Under the pieces are notes generated by a model. The model searched no databases, was not told the origin of the DNA, and worked only from the letters and a program-made list of their open reading frames with translations. A stretch of 14,462 bases of DNA from assembly GCA_011065065.1 (NCBI GenBank), contig JAAKFL010000027.1:1-14462 (forward strand). Direction: 5' to 3'. This DNA comes from Chlamydiota bacterium. GTDB lineage: Bacteria > Chlamydiota > Chlamydiia > Chlamydiales > SLFE01. The position numbers were made by a program, and so were the translations under genes. Each line of letters opens with the position of its first letter. Within the stretch, counting starts at the first letter, position 1. Positions 12,936-14,462 of the stretch are shown here, piece after piece.

Positions 12936-14462
12936 ATGCATATATCTTTTGATTCTAATCCATATAATAAATATTTTAAAATTTTAAAAAAAGGCAAGAC
13001 CAGTTCCCCGAGTGCTTTGATTTATCAGAAACAAAGCGCAAAACTTCAACGTTATTTCAAGGCTGTGAAGAATAGGAACAAAAGCACACCAGCCATCAAA
13101 AAATCGTTTAATTCGCATGTAACAAAATACAAGGTCACCTCTCTGCACGTCGCAGTCATCACTGGCCAGACAGAAATAGCGAGGCAGCTTCTTGAGACAA
13201 TTAAGGTTGATCCAAATGCCCCAGATTTGCATGGATGGACTCCGCTTCATCATGCCGTTGTCTTACAGAATGCACGCATGATCAATCTGTTATTGAAATA
13301 TGGAGCCAGAGACACCTTCGAAAATGACCGCTATGGAACTCCCGTGGATTTGCATGAAATGATTCATGCGGACACAAAAGAGATTGAAGAGCCGATATTA
13401 GAAATCACCGATGATGGAGAATTTGAAGAAATCTCTCCGCGTAATTTTCAAGACATCACTGGTGCCACTTATATTGATCGCATGAAAATTCAGCCACAAG
13501 TTCTGATCGACGATTGGGGTCTCATGTCACATGAAGCACCTGAATATTCAAGTGATATCCAAGTTAAAAACCGAAGAAAATACAAAGTTTTTCGTCATGA
13601 ACCTCCCAAGATAGCCTTGCAAAGGAATAGTCGCGATGAAAATGGCAACCTCATTCCCATAGGCTCCAGCACTGTGGCCACAAGAGATATTGAACCGGGT
13701 GAAATCATCTGTGAATATTTAGGGGATTACTGTGAATCATCGGAAGTGAAAGCTGGTGAAGAAGAATACCGACTAGAACGCATTGACGGAGTACGAGTCC
13801 GCAACCTCGGGCCAATTTCACCCGATGGTTATCCTAATGCCATTACTTATGGGCTAGATAACGAAAGCGGGTTACCTGATAGAAGCTTTTTCATAGCCTC
13901 TGAAACGATTAAAAAAGGAGGTCCCATAGTATGGGATTACAGCACGCATCCGGTAAAATACTTGGGTATAGAAGGCATAAAAGGAAACCCTTCAATTTCC
14001 TATCGTTATATTGAAGTCCGTCCTGATTCTCTTACGAATTTTCTACGGAATACAGACATATCAGCAATCATAAAAGCTTTCAATAATAGCTTTAATGGAA
14101 AAAGGAAAAAAGTTTGTGATTTTTCAGACTATTACAGACTCAACAAGATTCAGTATGTGATGAATACCCCTTTGACTTTCATGAAACATGTCCTTGCAGG
14201 AAATTTGACCGAAAAGCAAATCATGCCGATTGTTAGGACCTCACTATATACACAAACAGAATTCTTTTCTTGCCCAAATTCTTTTCAAGCCGAGATCATC
14301 TTCAGGATCATGAAACAGCCCGAAAGGTATACAATCGTGAGGAATGTTCTTTTGAATTTGTTGAACCAGGGATACACGGCTGTTTCCCAAAATGTTCTCA
14401 TGAGATTGCGCATGGGCCCCTTAGAACAGTATCAGGATCCTAATGGTTATTCTCCCGAAGAT
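12936..14462 (+). CDS. Ankyrin-repeat and SET-domain protein, partial (putative protein lysine methyltransferase effector)
   Basis: The gene starts at an ATG with a good AAGGAG site and is still open after 509 codons at the right edge. Residues about 66-130 hold two ankyrin repeats (TSLHVAVITGQTEIARQLLE at 68-87; GWTPLHHAVVLQNARMINLL at 100-119) and a weak third begins at about 134. A SET-like domain follows at about 225-337: IPIGSSTVATRDIEPGEIIC (240-259) then EYLGDY, a RNLGPISPDGYPNAI segment (289-303) in place of the usual R-x-x-N-H-S-C-x-P-N, and FIASETIKKGGPIVWDYSTH (319-338) with the terminal tyrosine. SET proteins methylate lysines using S-adenosylmethionine. Chlamydia NUE and Legionella RomA/LegAS4 are secreted SET effectors acting on host chromatin, so a host-directed role is a fair inference. 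The C-terminal 170 residues are helical and unrecognised. Confidence 0.82.
   Translation, partial: MHISFDSNPYNKYFKILKKGKTSSPSALIYQKQSAKLQRYFKAVKNRNKSTPAIKKSFNSHVTKYKVTSLHVAVITGQTEIARQLLETIKVDPNAPDLHGWTPLHHAVVLQNARMINLLLKYGARDTFENDRYGTPVDLHEMIHADTKEIEEPILEITDDGEFEEISPRNFQDITGATYIDRMKIQPQVLIDDWGLMSHEAPEYSSDIQVKNRRKYKVFRHEPPKIALQRNSRDENGNLIPIGSSTVATRDIEPGEIICEYLGDYCESSEVKAGEEEYRLERIDGVRVRNLGPISPDGYPNAITYGLDNESGLPDRSFFIASETIKKGGPIVWDYSTHPVKYLGIEGIKGNPSISYRYIEVRPDSLTNFLRNTDISAIIKAFNNSFNGKRKKVCDFSDYYRLNKIQYVMNTPLTFMKHVLAGNLTEKQIMPIVRTSLYTQTEFFSCPNSFQAEIIFRIMKQPERYTIVRNVLLNLLNQGYTAVSQNVLMRLRMGPLEQYQDPNGYSPED

Noticed and set aside
3731..13170. The 13-mer ATCACTGGCCAGA near 3731 and again near 13158
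   Set aside because: One copy is intergenic and the other is inside the ankyrin-coding region; no extended similarity surrounds them, so this is probably chance.

Overview
The window most likely comes from a Chlamydiota bacterium of the environmental (amoeba-associated, Parachlamydia-like) kind. The 230-residue phosphoglycerate mutase closely resembles chlamydial GpmA. The order nifU-nifS-gpmA, followed by a divergent RsuA/RluB-type pseudouridine synthase, is the order I recall from Chlamydia trachomatis around CT_720-CT_723. An ankyrin-SET protein and a predicted permuted papain-fold protein also fit an intracellular lifestyle. No genome search was possible, so the assignment rests on recalled family features.

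Layout. (1) 1-3666, minus strand: a tightly coupled operon with acyl-CoA dehydrogenase, biotin-dependent acyl-CoA carboxylase carboxyltransferase subunit, and the start of an AtuA-family gene that runs off the left edge. Each junction is a 4-nt overlap. This looks like branched-chain or isoprenoid-type acyl-CoA catabolism, unusual for a chlamydia. (2) 3667-3849: AT-rich divergent promoter region. (3) 3850-5169, plus: an unrecognised 439-residue protein with a His...Cys arrangement typical of circularly permuted NlpC/P60 (LRAT-like) enzymes, a possible effector. (4) 5208-9055, minus: gpmA, an SMP-30/gluconolactonase-like gene, nifS and nifU. The SMP-30 gene sits between two copies of the gpmA/nifS junction, so it was inserted into the ancestral gpmA-nifS pair and left a gpmA tail fragment on one side and an 8-codon nifS tip on the other. 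The NifS protein lacks its PLP lysine, catalytic cysteine and PLP-stacking histidine, and NifU lacks the scaffold cysteines of its N-terminal domain. (5) 9056-9179: divergent intergenic region with a perfect 18-bp-arm palindrome. (6) 9180-12875, plus: pseudouridine synthase, Rsm22/METTL17-like protein with a cysteine cluster, and an unrecognised 606-residue protein, in close succession. (7) 12876-14462: a gene with its own promoter for an ankyrin-SET protein, open at the right edge.

Working together: the first three genes probably act in one acyl-CoA pathway. The pseudouridine synthase and the Rsm22-like protein both point to ribosome assembly, and the Rsm22 family links to iron-sulfur biology. 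The two surface-lifestyle candidates (the papain-like protein and the ankyrin-SET protein) are stand-alone genes with their own promoters, as expected of effectors. No tRNA, rRNA, CRISPR array, transposase or prophage gene was seen, and no gene-free stretch exceeds 300 bases.
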